NCBI GenBank assembly: GCA_049115495.1
Contig: JAGDZV010000002.1
Location: 558,001 to 622,000, forward strand
Reading direction: 5' to 3'
DNA from: JACPUW01 sp049115495
GTDB taxonomy: Bacteria > Bacteroidota > Bacteroidia > CAILMK01 > JACPUW01
DNA: 64,000 nucleotides
The notes below the pieces were generated by a model that made no database searches, was not told where the DNA came from, and was given only the letters and a program-made list of their open reading frames with translations. The position numbers were made by a program, and so were the translations under genes. Positions within the stretch are counted from its first letter, which is position 1. Every line of letters begins with the position of its first letter. Positions 45,000 through 54,575 of this stretch are shown here, in pieces.

Positions 45000-46139
45000 T
45001 TATATTTTCAATCCTAATTTATAGGCTTCTGATAGTATTTCTTCAAGTTCAGCATCTCCTTGATTTACGAATATTAGAGCACCAACTTTTGAAATAGGGC
45101 TAAATGCCATTATAGTTGCAACTCCAGCTTCTCCGCCGTCATGCCCCCAAAGTCCGTTATCCGGATCCATAATAAACATATGCAGTCCAACTTCATCGTC
45201 AATGCTCGGAATTTGAGGTTTGATCATAGAGTTGATAGTACTTGAGTTCAGAAGTTGATAGTTGTTTGAATTTCCTTCTTGTACAAATGCCATTAAGAGC
45301 TTGTGCATATCCTGAACAGAAGACCTAAGCCCGCCATTTGGATAATCTGTAAATGTATAGTGCTGAATAGCTTCAAATTGGTTCTTAACATAATTGTAGG
45401 GTTGCACAATTGAATTATTTGATTGAATAGCTTCTTCAAGACTCCAAAAGGTATGAGTCATTTCAAGGGGGTAGAAAATGTTTTCCTTGCAATAAGAGTT
45501 GAAGGCTTTATTTGAAATTTGCTCAACCAATACTCCTATCAAAGCACTTCCAATATTTGAATATTCATATTGAGTTCCGGGTTCGAACTTGTGAAAGTTT
45601 TCTGAGGTATTATAATATTGGCCTCCTTGATCTAAATAATCTTTAAGGAAGGATTCCAGCGCAATTGGGCTATCTCGCCCATAATAGTATTGACTATCTA
45701 AGGCACTACCATCAGCTATGCCAGAAGTATGTGTCAACAACATTCTAAAAGTTATTGGTGTACTTTGATTTGGAACAAAGACATTAAAAGGCAAATAATC
45801 GTTGATTTTATCATCAAGTTCAAATAGACCATCATCAAAGAGTTGAAGGAGCGCCGTAGCTGTTACTACTTTTGATATTGAAGCAAGTAAAAAGATATCA
45901 TCTTTTTGTAAAGATGTGTTTTGATCTATATTGGATTTACCAAAGTAGCCTTCATATAATACATTGCTCTCTTCAAAAATTAGAATAGACATTGCTGGAA
46001 TATTTTGAAACTCCATTTCTTCTTTGATGTATTCCTCAAATTCAATTGTATTATTAATCTCAATTTCCTCTTTTTCACAACTTTGAAGAAGACAAAAATG
46101 GAAAGCTATTATGGTTACAATCGTCGATACTTTTTTCAT
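45000..46139 (-). CDS. Serine hydrolase, beta-lactamase class C / DD-peptidase family, lipoprotein
   Basis: The 379-aa product has a lipoprotein signal (HFCLLQSC, Cys21). Its class C-type domain has SxxK at 87-90 (S-I-S-K), the Tyr-Ser-Asn motif in YEYSNIGSALIG and the third motif HDGGEAG (GHDGG). The family includes penicillin-binding DD-carboxypeptidases, esterases and D-aminopeptidases; a true beta-lactamase role is not implied. It stands alone downstream (on its strand) of ung. Confidence 0.9.
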   Translation of the reverse strand: MKKVSTIVTIIAFHFCLLQSCEKEEIEINNTIEFEEYIKEEMEFQNIPAMSILIFEESNVLYEGYFGKSNIDQNTSLQKDDIFLLASISKVVTATALLQLFDDGLFELDDKINDYLPFNVFVPNQSTPITFRMLLTHTSGIADGSALDSQYYYGRDSPIALESFLKDYLDQGGQYYNTSENFHKFEPGTQYEYSNIGSALIGVLVEQISNKAFNSYCKENIFYPLEMTHTFWSLEEAIQSNNSIVQPYNYVKNQFEAIQHYTFTDYPNGGLRSSVQDMHKLLMAFVQEGNSNNYQLLNSSTINSMIKPQIPSIDDEVGLHMFIMDPDNGLWGHDGGEAGVATIMAFSPISKVGALIFVNQGDAELEEILSEAYKLGLKI

Positions 46140-46258
46140 TTAGATTTTTTGTTGAGGTCAATCAAGTTATTTCATAATGGTTTAAATGCCTGTCTCAATT
46201 TATACTGATGCAACTCATCACTATACTTACGCTAACGAATATAGTTTATGAACATTTT

Positions 46259-46948
46259 TCAATCTTGAACTTTCCAATTAATAGGAGTATTATCTTTTGA
46301 AATCAAATATTCATTACACTTTTTGAAATGACCCGAACCTAAAAAGCCATTGTGCGCTGAGAAAGGTGATGGATGCGTAGTTTCTAAAACCAAATGTTTG
46401 CTGCTATCTATTAAAGGTTTTTTGCCTTGAGCAAATCTTCCCCAGAGCATAAAAACCACATTTTCTTGTTGCTCAGAAACCACTCTAATGGCAGCATCGG
46501 TAAAGTTTTCCCATCCGCGCCTTTGGTGGCTAGCTGCTTGCCGCGCTTCAACAGTAAGTACGGCGTTGAGCAAAAGCACACCTTGCTGCGCCCATTGGGT
46601 TAATTCGCCGTGGTTAGGTGGCTCATGGCCAAGGCTTGCTTTTATCTCTTTATAAATATTGCCTAAACTAGGTGGTGGTTTTACTCCTTTTCTCACTGAG
46701 AAACAAAGCCCGTGCGCTTGTTTGGGGCCGTGATAAGGATCTTGGCCAAGAACTACACATTTAACCTTTGGCAAGGGTGTTAGATTAAAAGCATTAAAGA
46801 TTTCAGCACCGGGAGGGTAAATGGTTTTTCCCTTATTCTTTTCTTCAAGCAAAAAGGTTTTTAGCTGGATGAAATAGTCGCTTTCAAACTCATTTTTAAG
46901 TGCATTATACCACGTTTCATCTATTTGTGGTTTTACCGGTTGCGACAT
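46259..46948 (-). CDS. ung: Uracil-DNA glycosylase, family 1
   Basis: The 229-aa protein has the UDG motifs VVLGQDPYHGP (catalytic D70), GVLLLNAVLTVE and HPSPFSAHNGFLGSGHF with the catalytic His. It removes uracil from DNA to start base-excision repair. I chose ATG 46948 because the usual N-terminus begins here (MSQPVKPQIDETWYN); the frame extends upstream only through a start at 47023 that would read into the divergent gene. A matching promoter lies immediately upstream. Confidence 0.96.
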   Translation of the reverse strand: MSQPVKPQIDETWYNALKNEFESDYFIQLKTFLLEEKNKGKTIYPPGAEIFNAFNLTPLPKVKCVVLGQDPYHGPKQAHGLCFSVRKGVKPPPSLGNIYKEIKASLGHEPPNHGELTQWAQQGVLLLNAVLTVEARQAASHQRRGWENFTDAAIRVVSEQQENVVFMLWGRFAQGKKPLIDSSKHLVLETTHPSPFSAHNGFLGSGHFKKCNEYLISKDNTPINWKVQD

Positions 46949-46979
46949 GCCTTTTCCTTTATTTTTGTAACAATTGAGC

Positions 46980-47013
46980 CAAAAATAAGCACTTGTCACA
47001 AAGCCATAAGCAA
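46980..47013 (-). promoter_or_regulatory. Candidate Bacteroidota promoter for ung
   Basis: On the minus strand TTG (47011-47013) and TATTTTTG (46980-46987) are 23 nt apart, with the -7 box 31 nt from ATG 46948. It overlaps the first codons of the divergent metallo-hydrolase gene. Confidence 0.5.
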
Positions 47014-47790
47014 CAATCACCATTCACCGTTACCTTTTTAGGTACAGGTACTTCTCATGGTATTCCAGTAATAACTTGTGATTGTTTGGTGTGCAAAAGC
47101 TCAAACCCAAAAGACAAACGATTTAGGAGCTCAATTTTAATTGAGAGTGAATCAACATCCATTGCAATTGATGTAGGTCCTGATTTTAGAATGCAAATGC
47201 TAAGGTCAAATGTTAAACATCTTGATGCGATTCTAATAACACATGAGCATCGTGATCATATTGCAGGCCTTGACGACATTAGAATATTCAATTACAAAAA
47301 GAAAGGACCTTTTGACCTTTATTGCGTTAAAAGGGTTGAAGACGACATTAGACACAGTTGGCCTTACATATTTACGCCTAATCCTTACCCGGGCATTCCA
47401 AGTATTGAATTCAAAAGAATAAACCAAGCGCCTTTTACCATTGGTGATCTAAATTTTGAGCCGCTTGATGTGCTGCATTATAAGTTGCCCGTAAAAGGTT
47501 TTAGAATTGGAGATTTTGCTTACATAACCGATGTGAGTCATATACCTGAAGAAACATTTGAAAAGCTAAATGGGCTCGACGCCGTTGTGCTAGGTGCCTT
47601 GAGAAGAAAACCGCACATTTCTCATTTTAGCTTAGAAGAAGCTAAAGAAGCTGCACAAAGAATTGGTGCCAAGAGTACTTATTTTATTCATATGAGTCAT
47701 GACATGGGCTTTCACAATGAAGTGGAAGATGAACTGCCAAGTGATATGCATTTGAGCTACGATGGCTTGAAGATAAAGTTTGGCGCTTAA
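46993..47790 (+). CDS. MBL-fold metallo-hydrolase, PhnP-like
   Basis: The 265-aa protein has the metallo-beta-lactamase motif HEHRDH (about 84-89), a structural zinc CxCxxC at 29-34 (TCDCLVCKSS) as in PhnP, IAIDVGPDFR and a late His-rich SHFSLEEAK/IHMSHDMG. PhnP-type enzymes are phosphodiesterases acting on cyclic ribose phosphates; no phosphonate genes are nearby, so this assignment is only by family. There is no in-frame ATG before Met67, so TTG 46993 is the likely start (a stop lies 18 nt upstream). The stop overlaps the next ATG by 1 nt. Confidence 0.9.
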   Translation: MSQSHKQQSPFTVTFLGTGTSHGIPVITCDCLVCKSSNPKDKRFRSSILIESESTSIAIDVGPDFRMQMLRSNVKHLDAILITHEHRDHIAGLDDIRIFNYKKKGPFDLYCVKRVEDDIRHSWPYIFTPNPYPGIPSIEFKRINQAPFTIGDLNFEPLDVLHYKLPVKGFRIGDFAYITDVSHIPEETFEKLNGLDAVVLGALRRKPHISHFSLEEAKEAAQRIGAKSTYFIHMSHDMGFHNEVEDELPSDMHLSYDGLKIKFGA

Positions 47791-49262
47791 TGAAAGATCT
47801 AATTCTAAGCCATTTTACTACATGGCATTTTGTACAGAAAGCCAAGCCTTTTTTAGTTGGAAGTGAGCTTATTGATGCCTATGCGGTTTCTAAAGAACAA
47901 ACGGTATTTGTGCTTGAGAACAAGGGTAAAATTGCCCATTTGATATTTTACTTTTCAGGCTATAATGCCTTTTTTTGGTGGCAAGAAGAATACGGCAAGC
48001 CAAGGAGTAAATATAATACCAAATACAAATCATTTTTTGGCGAGCAAGTAAGCGATATTGTCTTTTTTGAAAAGGAGAGAAGCTTTGCTTTAATTTTTGA
48101 TGAACATGCCATTTTCTTCGGCTTGTTTGGTCGTTCAAATTTTATTCAAAAAGTAGATTTACCAAGTTCTGATGTTTGGAAAATTGACTTGCCCAACTTG
48201 GGAGCAAAGGAGTTTAAAGAGTCCACAGAACCTTGTTTAGATAAAGATTTTATCAAAATGGTTTATGGTAAAGCTGCAACAGAAGATCTTATTGAAACAA
48301 AACAATCAGCGATTCAAAAAGGGGATTTTACCATATCAAAAAATGATAAAGACAAATTGATTTTTGGCTTCAACGAGCCCAATGCAATTATACAAACTCG
48401 TGATATTTACGAAGCACTAAAGTTTTATTCTAAAACTTGGTTCAAGACTTTTCATTTTGACCATACTTATCAAAAGCTTTTCAAACATTTCTCAGCTGAG
48501 AAAAAGAAAATAGAAAAGTCTATGACTGCTGCAGAAAAGCAGATGGAAAGGGTAAATAAGGATTTAAACTACCGACTCTGGGCTGACCTGCTTATGGCCA
48601 ATTTACACAGTTTAAAAGCAGGCGGTAAAAAAGTGAATGTATTGGATTTTACGGGTGAAAATGAAATTGAAATTCCGCTCAAGAAAAACCTAAATATTCA
48701 AGAAAATGCAGCACAGTATTACCGAAAAGCTAAAAACCAGGGTAAGGAGCTGGAGATTCTTGAAAAACGCCTTGAGCGACATTTTGAGAATTTAGAAATA
48801 ACAGAGGCACATTTGTTACGTCTCGAAACTACTAATGACATTAAGTCTTTAACATCGTTTGAAAAAGAGATATTCAACCAAGAAAAGCAAGGCGAGAAAC
48901 AAAAGCAGTTCATAGAGTTTGAAATTGGTGGCTACAAGGTTTATGTGGGTAGAAACTCAAAGAATAATGATGAACTGACTTTAGGATTTGCTGGAAAAAA
49001 CGATTTGTGGCTTCATGCTAAAGATTTGGCAGGTTCGCATGTTGTTATTAGAAATCAAGGGAGCCAAACCACCTATCCAAAGCACGTAATTGAGCAAGTG
49101 GCAAGTATAGCTGCCCATTATTCAAAAGGTAGAAACCAAGAATTTTGCCCTGTGCTCTATACGTTAAAAAAATACATTAGAAAACCAAAAGGCGCGGCCG
49201 CTGGTGCGGTTTTGGTAGATAGGGAAGACGTTGTATTGGTAAAGCCAGAACTGCCAGGCTAA
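47790..49262 (+). CDS. NFACT-family ribosome quality control protein (RqcH-like)
   Basis: The 490-aa protein has a divergent N-terminal NFACT-N-like region (about 1-130) and a middle with coiled coil (about 225-360; AAEKQMERVNKDLNYRLWADLLMANLHS). The C-terminal NFACT-R/DUF814 domain (about 375-490) shows YKVYVGRNSKNNDELTLGFAGKNDLWLHAKDLAGSHVVIR. In other bacteria RqcH binds stalled 60S/50S-peptidyl-tRNA and adds Ala tails. It is somewhat shorter than Bacillus RqcH. It starts 1 nt inside the stop of the metallo-hydrolase gene and its end overlaps the convergent cyclophilin gene. Confidence 0.85.
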   Translation: MKDLILSHFTTWHFVQKAKPFLVGSELIDAYAVSKEQTVFVLENKGKIAHLIFYFSGYNAFFWWQEEYGKPRSKYNTKYKSFFGEQVSDIVFFEKERSFALIFDEHAIFFGLFGRSNFIQKVDLPSSDVWKIDLPNLGAKEFKESTEPCLDKDFIKMVYGKAATEDLIETKQSAIQKGDFTISKNDKDKLIFGFNEPNAIIQTRDIYEALKFYSKTWFKTFHFDHTYQKLFKHFSAEKKKIEKSMTAAEKQMERVNKDLNYRLWADLLMANLHSLKAGGKKVNVLDFTGENEIEIPLKKNLNIQENAAQYYRKAKNQGKELEILEKRLERHFENLEITEAHLLRLETTNDIKSLTSFEKEIFNQEKQGEKQKQFIEFEIGGYKVYVGRNSKNNDELTLGFAGKNDLWLHAKDLAGSHVVIRNQGSQTTYPKHVIEQVASIAAHYSKGRNQEFCPVLYTLKKYIRKPKGAAAGAVLVDREDVVLVKPELPG

Positions 49263-50068
49263 GATGGAACTTCAAAGTCGAAAAGTTCAAGTAGCTCCGC
49301 ACGGGTAAAACTTACCATTTTAGCCTTTATATTAATGGTTTCAATAGGTTTGTCCTTTCTATTAGTTTTTGCTACTGAAATGGCATCAACGGTTTCTTTG
49401 CCATTTACCACCTGCCCAAAAATGGTATAATCGCCATCCAAATATTTTGGCTCGTTATTAGAATAGTCTACTATATAAAATTGGCAGGCGTTGGTTTTCT
49501 TTCCTGGGTTATCATCTCTACCGCCACCTAAAGCACCACCGATATGGCTTAGGTGATCGTGAAACTCTGGCTCAATAAAAAGACTGGTATCATTAAAACC
49601 GCCTTCAATATCAGGACAGCCACCTTGAATAACAAAGTGGTTGATCACTCTGTTAAAGCTTTGGTCATTGAAGTATCCATCGTTAACCAACTCCAAGAAT
49701 TTGGCTTTGTGTTTCGGAGTTTCTTCATGCAGCCACAACAAAATATCTCCATGCGCCGTGCTAATACTTACCATTCGCCAAGCCACACTAACGTTTATGG
49801 TATCGGCAAGTGTCTCGTTATTTTCTAAAGTAACTTTCAGCCAAAATTCCCCTTCTTTATTAATGGTTATTTCTTTTGTTTTTTCTCCTGTTGACCACTC
49901 ATAAGCTGCTGCATCAATGTTTGATTTTAATATGAGTACTTCATTATCTAGTATGGTAGTGTCGGCTCCTAAGTTGAGCGATGTGCTTTCACCGTTATCA
50001 GCCTTTGAACAAGAAAAGGTGCTTGCTGTCACAACTAACAACGCGGTAACTATAAATAAATACTTCAT
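49259..50068 (-). CDS. Exported cyclophilin-type peptidyl-prolyl isomerase with Ig-like N-terminal domain
   Basis: The 269-aa protein has a signal region (VTALLVVTASTFSCSKAD; possibly lipoprotein Cys20). A short Ig/PKD-like domain follows (about 30-95; AAYEWSTGEKTKEITI). The C-terminal cyclophilin domain (about 97-265) has FLELVNDGYFNDQSFNRVI, FVIQGGCPD and FGQVVNGKETVD. It would catalyse prolyl isomerisation in the periplasm or at the outer membrane. The Ig-like extension is unusual for small cyclophilins. Confidence 0.9.
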   Translation of the reverse strand: MKYLFIVTALLVVTASTFSCSKADNGESTSLNLGADTTILDNEVLILKSNIDAAAYEWSTGEKTKEITINKEGEFWLKVTLENNETLADTINVSVAWRMVSISTAHGDILLWLHEETPKHKAKFLELVNDGYFNDQSFNRVINHFVIQGGCPDIEGGFNDTSLFIEPEFHDHLSHIGGALGGGRDDNPGKKTNACQFYIVDYSNNEPKYLDGDYTIFGQVVNGKETVDAISVAKTNRKDKPIETINIKAKMVSFTRAELLELFDFEVPS

Positions 50069-50227
50069 GCTCTGATTGAATAAGCAAAGTACAAATAGTT
50101 TGATGGTATTGCAAAGTTCATAAGACTGTACTGAGAAACGCTATGGTTGCCATTTAATACTTCATTAGTACTCTTTGTTATATTAAATCAGGTTTCCTGT
50201 AATCTGTATTTCCGTTATTTGTAGTAC

Positions 50228-52162
50228 ATGAACACGCGCCGCTTTGTAATTTTAGGATTTGTGCTTGCATTGGCTTTGGTAGCCGTTTTCAGCAGATGTT
50301 CATCACCACCAGAGATTCAAGAAACAAAAGCCTATTTAAATCACAATGATACAGTAAAGTATGTAGGGAGCGATGCGTGTAAAACTTGCCATTATGTAAT
50401 CTACGAAAGCTATGCCAAAACTGGAATGGGGCAGTCTTTTGGACCGGCCAATAAACAAAAAAGCAGTGGAAAATTTGAGCATAATGTGCTGTATGATAGC
50501 TTTTCAAACTTTCATTATCAACCTTTTTGGAAAGGGGATAGCCTGTATTTAAAGGAGTTCAGAATTGAAAATGGCGATACAATCTATAAGAGAATCGAAA
50601 GAGCTGATTACATTGTAGGTTCAGGACATCATACCAATTCTCATATTCAAAATACCAATGGCTATTTGCATCAATTGCCATTTACCTATTACACGCAAAA
50701 CGATACACTTTCGCTTCCGCCAGGATTTGAGAGTGGAAACAACAGCCGCTATAATCGAGCGCTGGGTATGGAATGCCTAAGTTGCCATAACGGTTTGCCT
50801 GATCATGTGAGTGGCTCAATGAACAAGTATGAAAAAGTGCCCTTTGGAATTGACTGCGAACGCTGTCATGGTCCGGGTGAAGCACATGTTAATTTGAAAA
50901 AGCAGGGGGTTATGGTTGATGTGCTTAGAGAAATTGATTACTCCATAGTTAATCCAGCTAAGCTTGAGTATGCCGAGCAAAAAGACTTATGTCAACGCTG
51001 TCATTTACAAGGCAACGCTATTTTGAAAGAAGACAAAAGTTGGGAAGACTTTAAACCGGGCATGCGTCTTACCGATGTTTACGATGTTTTTATGCCAATG
51101 CTAAAAGATCAAGAAGGGGATTTTATTATGGCGGCTCATCCAGATAGATTAAGGCAGAGTGCCTGTTTTATTGAATCGGCTAAGGATGAGAACATGAAGT
51201 CGATGACATGTATTACTTGTCATAATCCGCACCAAAGTGTACTTGAAACCAAAATGGCTTATTTCAACTCAAAATGCCAAGACTGCCATAGAGGTACCAA
51301 CACTCAGAAATGTACGGTTGAGCCCAACTCTGACCAATGCATAAGTTGCCATATGAAAAAGAGCGGGACGGTTGATATTCCTCACGTTTCTGTTACCGAT
51401 CATTATATCAGAGTTTATAAGGGAAAAGATAATCTGGAAAGTGCAGGTGAAACTGACCCACAAGATTTTATTGGCTTGGTATGTTTAACCAATAACAAGC
51501 CATCAAAGGCACTTCAGGCTCAAGCTTATTTGAACTTTTATGAGAAGTTTGATCCCAACCCTTTATTTCTTGATACGGCATTAAGCTACTTAAAACAGGT
51601 TCCAAAACGCGAGAGTGAAAGTGCTTGGATTCAGTATTATTTCTTGACAAAAAATGAAAAAGCGCTTAGGGAAATCTATTCGTCATTACAAAATATTGAT
51701 GCTTTTAGTGCGCAAACACTTTACAGATTATCTACGGCGTTTAATGCTCCTAATGAGTTGAAATTTAATACGCAGTTGCTAGAAAAAGCGGTGGCGAAAG
51801 CCAGTTTAAGGCTTGATTTGCGGAATAAGCTTTCAGTAAACTATCTTAGACAAAATGACCTGTTAAGGGCGAAGGCACAAATTGATTTTGTTATCTCTGA
51901 GTTTTCAAAAAATGAAGAAGCCTTAAATAACCGTGGTTTTTACTTCTTAATAAAAGGTGACTTAACCAGTGCCGAAAGGGATTTCAATAAAGTGCTAAAA
52001 TTAAATCCGGATCATACAAATGCCATGCTCAACCTTGCTAAAATAAATTTGGCAAAGAGTAAAAATGTCGAGGCAATTGAGTACTTGAAAAAAGCATTGA
52101 GGATAAATCCCGATTTTTACGAAGCAAAACTCCTTAAATCAAAAATTGAAGCAAGCAAATGA
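50228..52162 (+). CDS. Seven-haem c-type cytochrome fused to a TPR domain
   Basis: The 644-aa product has an N-terminal hydrophobic anchor or signal (about 5-22) and seven CxxCH haem motifs: CKTCH (51-55), CLSCH, CERCH, CQRCH, CITCH, CQDCH and CISCH (to about residue 382). A C-terminal TPR region follows (about 430-640; DLTSAERDFNKVLKLNPDHTNAMLNLAKI). It is an envelope electron-transfer protein of the cytochrome c554-like multihaem group. The TPR part could dock a redox partner. The stop overlaps the start of mltG by 4 nt. Confidence 0.9.
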   Translation: MNTRRFVILGFVLALALVAVFSRCSSPPEIQETKAYLNHNDTVKYVGSDACKTCHYVIYESYAKTGMGQSFGPANKQKSSGKFEHNVLYDSFSNFHYQPFWKGDSLYLKEFRIENGDTIYKRIERADYIVGSGHHTNSHIQNTNGYLHQLPFTYYTQNDTLSLPPGFESGNNSRYNRALGMECLSCHNGLPDHVSGSMNKYEKVPFGIDCERCHGPGEAHVNLKKQGVMVDVLREIDYSIVNPAKLEYAEQKDLCQRCHLQGNAILKEDKSWEDFKPGMRLTDVYDVFMPMLKDQEGDFIMAAHPDRLRQSACFIESAKDENMKSMTCITCHNPHQSVLETKMAYFNSKCQDCHRGTNTQKCTVEPNSDQCISCHMKKSGTVDIPHVSVTDHYIRVYKGKDNLESAGETDPQDFIGLVCLTNNKPSKALQAQAYLNFYEKFDPNPLFLDTALSYLKQVPKRESESAWIQYYFLTKNEKALREIYSSLQNIDAFSAQTLYRLSTAFNAPNELKFNTQLLEKAVAKASLRLDLRNKLSVNYLRQNDLLRAKAQIDFVISEFSKNEEALNNRGFYFLIKGDLTSAERDFNKVLKLNPDHTNAMLNLAKINLAKSKNVEAIEYLKKALRINPDFYEAKLLKSKIEASK

Positions 52163-53181
52163 AAAAGTGGCTGATTATAATTTTCTTGGTATTCTTATTA
52201 GTTACAGGTGGATTAGGTGCTTTTGGTTATCTTAAACTTTGGAGTCCGGCAACGCAAGCTGAAATGGATTTTTATGTTCCAACGGGCTCAAGCATGGAAG
52301 ATTTCAGAACGAGATTATTAGATTCAGAGCTAATTTCTGATGCTGATGCTTTTGACCTTGGGGTAAAGGTGTTGCGAATGGATAAAGAACCAAAGCCAGG
52401 TAAATATTACGTTGAAAAAGGCTGGAACATCTTAAAGCTGCTTCGAAAGTTTAGAGCAGGTGATGCTGAGCCTGTTAAAGTCACTTTTCATAATGTAAGA
52501 ACCCTTGAGGCCGTGGCAGGTAAGGCTTCTTTAAACATTGAAGCTGATAGTGCCGAAATCTTAGCGGCTTTACAAAACGCAGAGGTTTGGAAGGATAATG
52601 CAGTTTTTGATGCAACTTTTTGCAACATAATTCCTAATACTTATGAGTTTTTCTGGAATACTTCAGGTAAGCAGTTTGCCGAGCGAATGGCAAAAGAAGC
52701 AGATAAATTTTGGAGCGAAGAGCGATTGAAAAAGGCCGAAGAAATGGGCTTGAGCCCTTGTGAAGTAATTAACCTAGCGGCCATTGTGCAAGAGGAGCAA
52801 GGTGCAATTTTAGATGAGCAGCCGCGTATAGCTGGGCTTTATTATAACAGGTTGCGCAAAAGAATGTTATTGCAAGCTGACCCAACTTTAAAGTACGCTG
52901 CAGGAGATTTTACTATTAAGCGGTTATTAAATTACCATAAAGCATTAGAGAGCCCTTACAATACTTATAAATACGCAGGCTTACCACCAACGCCCATAGT
53001 AATTCCTGAGATTAGCGCGATTGACGCTGTTTTAAATTATGAGTCGCACACCTATTACTACATGTGCGCAAAGGAGGATTTTTCTGGGTATCACAACTTT
53101 GCTAAAACGCTAACTCAGCATAATATCAACGCTCTACGCTATCAGCGTGCTTTGAGTAGGGAGATGCGTAAAAACAGATAA
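52159..53181 (+). CDS. mltG: Endolytic peptidoglycan transglycosylase
   Basis: The 340-aa protein has an N-terminal TM anchor (about 4-25), a LysM-like region (about 35-110; SSMEDFRTRLLDSELISDADAF) and the YceG catalytic domain. The latter has NLAAIVQEEQG, ADPTLKYAAGDFTIKRLLNYH and SPYNTYKYAGLPPTPIVIPEISAIDAVL. MltG cleaves glycan strands close to the inner membrane and limits their length. It is translationally coupled to the cytochrome gene (ATGA overlap), an unexpected partner. Confidence 0.93.
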   Translation: MKKWLIIIFLVFLLVTGGLGAFGYLKLWSPATQAEMDFYVPTGSSMEDFRTRLLDSELISDADAFDLGVKVLRMDKEPKPGKYYVEKGWNILKLLRKFRAGDAEPVKVTFHNVRTLEAVAGKASLNIEADSAEILAALQNAEVWKDNAVFDATFCNIIPNTYEFFWNTSGKQFAERMAKEADKFWSEERLKKAEEMGLSPCEVINLAAIVQEEQGAILDEQPRIAGLYYNRLRKRMLLQADPTLKYAAGDFTIKRLLNYHKALESPYNTYKYAGLPPTPIVIPEISAIDAVLNYESHTYYYMCAKEDFSGYHNFAKTLTQHNINALRYQRALSREMRKNR

Positions 53182-53186
53182 AAAAA

Positions 53187-54575
53187 ATTAAACTGAGAGT
53201 TTATAGAAAAATAGCCTTTGCACTTTTAGCATTTTCAATCTGCTTCTGTAGCGCATGTAAAAAAACGATGGTAGATACAGTGGGTATTTTAATTCCTGAT
53301 GCAGAAAATGACAACCCAAGAGCTGAAGGACTTTTTTGTGACTCTCAACCATCAGATCTTTCCTTAGAAAATAATAGACTAACCTTTAGTACGAAGCACA
53401 TGCTTTGTGTTAAGGTTGAAATGGAAACTAACGATTATTACACGCTCAGAAATGAAACTCGTTTTGGTCCAAGTTTAACCAAGGATGCCGGTGTAACTCA
53501 AATGGCAATGTTTTTTGATTATCTCAGAAATTGCGATGTACCATGGCCACAACGATACAATTGGTACAAGGCTAAACTCACAATTGATGGTATTGAAAGA
53601 GATAATATTGGAATAAGAAAGCGCGGCTTTTTAGGTTCTACCTTTTCAATTGCACCTTCATTAAATATTAGAACCGAAAAAAATGTTACAAACAACGCTT
53701 ATGGCGAAACCAATAGAATCATTCTAAACAATAATACTGAAGATCCTTCACGTTTAAAAAGCAGCATAAATTATAAAGTGCTAGAGTTGGCCGGATATCC
53801 AGCACCTAAATGCAATTTGGCTAATGTTATGGTTAATGAGGAGCTTCTTGGCGCTTATTCGCACTTACAAGCTGTTGATGATGATTTTTTAAATTATCAC
53901 TTTGGAACTTCAGACGGTTATTTATATGAAGGAACTATAGTTGATTTTATTGATGGAAGACATCTGCGTTGGGACGCTAAGTCTGATGAAGCTGACATAG
54001 ATAGAATGCCTATTTTACAAGTAACCGATGCATTACAAGTAGAAGATGAAGATTTAGAACAGGAGCTTTCTAAAGTTTTGAATATAGACCGATTTATCAC
54101 GTTTTGGGCATTGGAAGTTTTGCTGGAACATACGGATGGTTATAATGCGAATTGCAATAATTTCTATGTCTATTTTAATCCAAATGATAATAATAGAGCC
54201 CATGTAATTCCGTGGGGAATGAACTATGCTCAGCCTGTGGTACAACTCGATACTTTAACCGAAGAAACCAATCCATTGAATGGATATTTAAGGTCAGAGC
54301 TTGGAAAAAGGCTTTCACGAGTGCCTAAATACAACGAGCAATTTATTATTGAATTGCAAAGACTTATCGACGAAGTTTGGGACGAAGACAATTTAATTTC
54401 TATGATCAATCAAATGGCGGCTCAAGTACAAAGTGCTCAAATAGATACTGATTATGAAAATCATATTGATGAATTGAAAAATTGGGTATGGGGTAGGAGA
54501 GCACAAGTTGAGTTGCTAATAGAACAAGGGTTACCTGAAGGAAATAGAAACCCTCCAAGAACATGCTTTTTTTAA
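53187..54575 (+). CDS. CotH-kinase-family lipoprotein with a non-standard start codon
   Basis: The domain (about 90-430) matches the CotH family: NIGIRKRGFLGSTF, RIILNNNTEDPSRLKSSINYKVLELAGYPAPKCNLANVMVNEELLGAYSHLQ and DGYLYEG. The first ATG is at 53268, but the frame is open upstream to the stop at 53169. It encodes a perfect lipoprotein signal (KIAFALLAFSICFCSAC) at 53208-53258. I therefore start it at ATT 53187; CTG 53193 is the alternative. CotH proteins of bacteria are atypical kinases of extracellular proteins. The end overlaps the DUF2490 gene by 13 nt. Confidence 0.85.
   Translation: MKLRVYRKIAFALLAFSICFCSACKKTMVDTVGILIPDAENDNPRAEGLFCDSQPSDLSLENNRLTFSTKHMLCVKVEMETNDYYTLRNETRFGPSLTKDAGVTQMAMFFDYLRNCDVPWPQRYNWYKAKLTIDGIERDNIGIRKRGFLGSTFSIAPSLNIRTEKNVTNNAYGETNRIILNNNTEDPSRLKSSINYKVLELAGYPAPKCNLANVMVNEELLGAYSHLQAVDDDFLNYHFGTSDGYLYEGTIVDFIDGRHLRWDAKSDEADIDRMPILQVTDALQVEDEDLEQELSKVLNIDRFITFWALEVLLEHTDGYNANCNNFYVYFNPNDNNRAHVIPWGMNYAQPVVQLDTLTEETNPLNGYLRSELGKRLSRVPKYNEQFIIELQRLIDEVWDEDNLISMINQMAAQVQSAQIDTDYENHIDELKNWVWGRRAQVELLIEQGLPEGNRNPPRTCFF

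Noticed and set aside
45000..46139. Antibiotic-resistance beta-lactamase
   Set aside because: The SxxK/YSN/HDG motifs define the broad class C-like serine hydrolase family, most members of which are peptidases or esterases; nothing here specifies lactamase activity.
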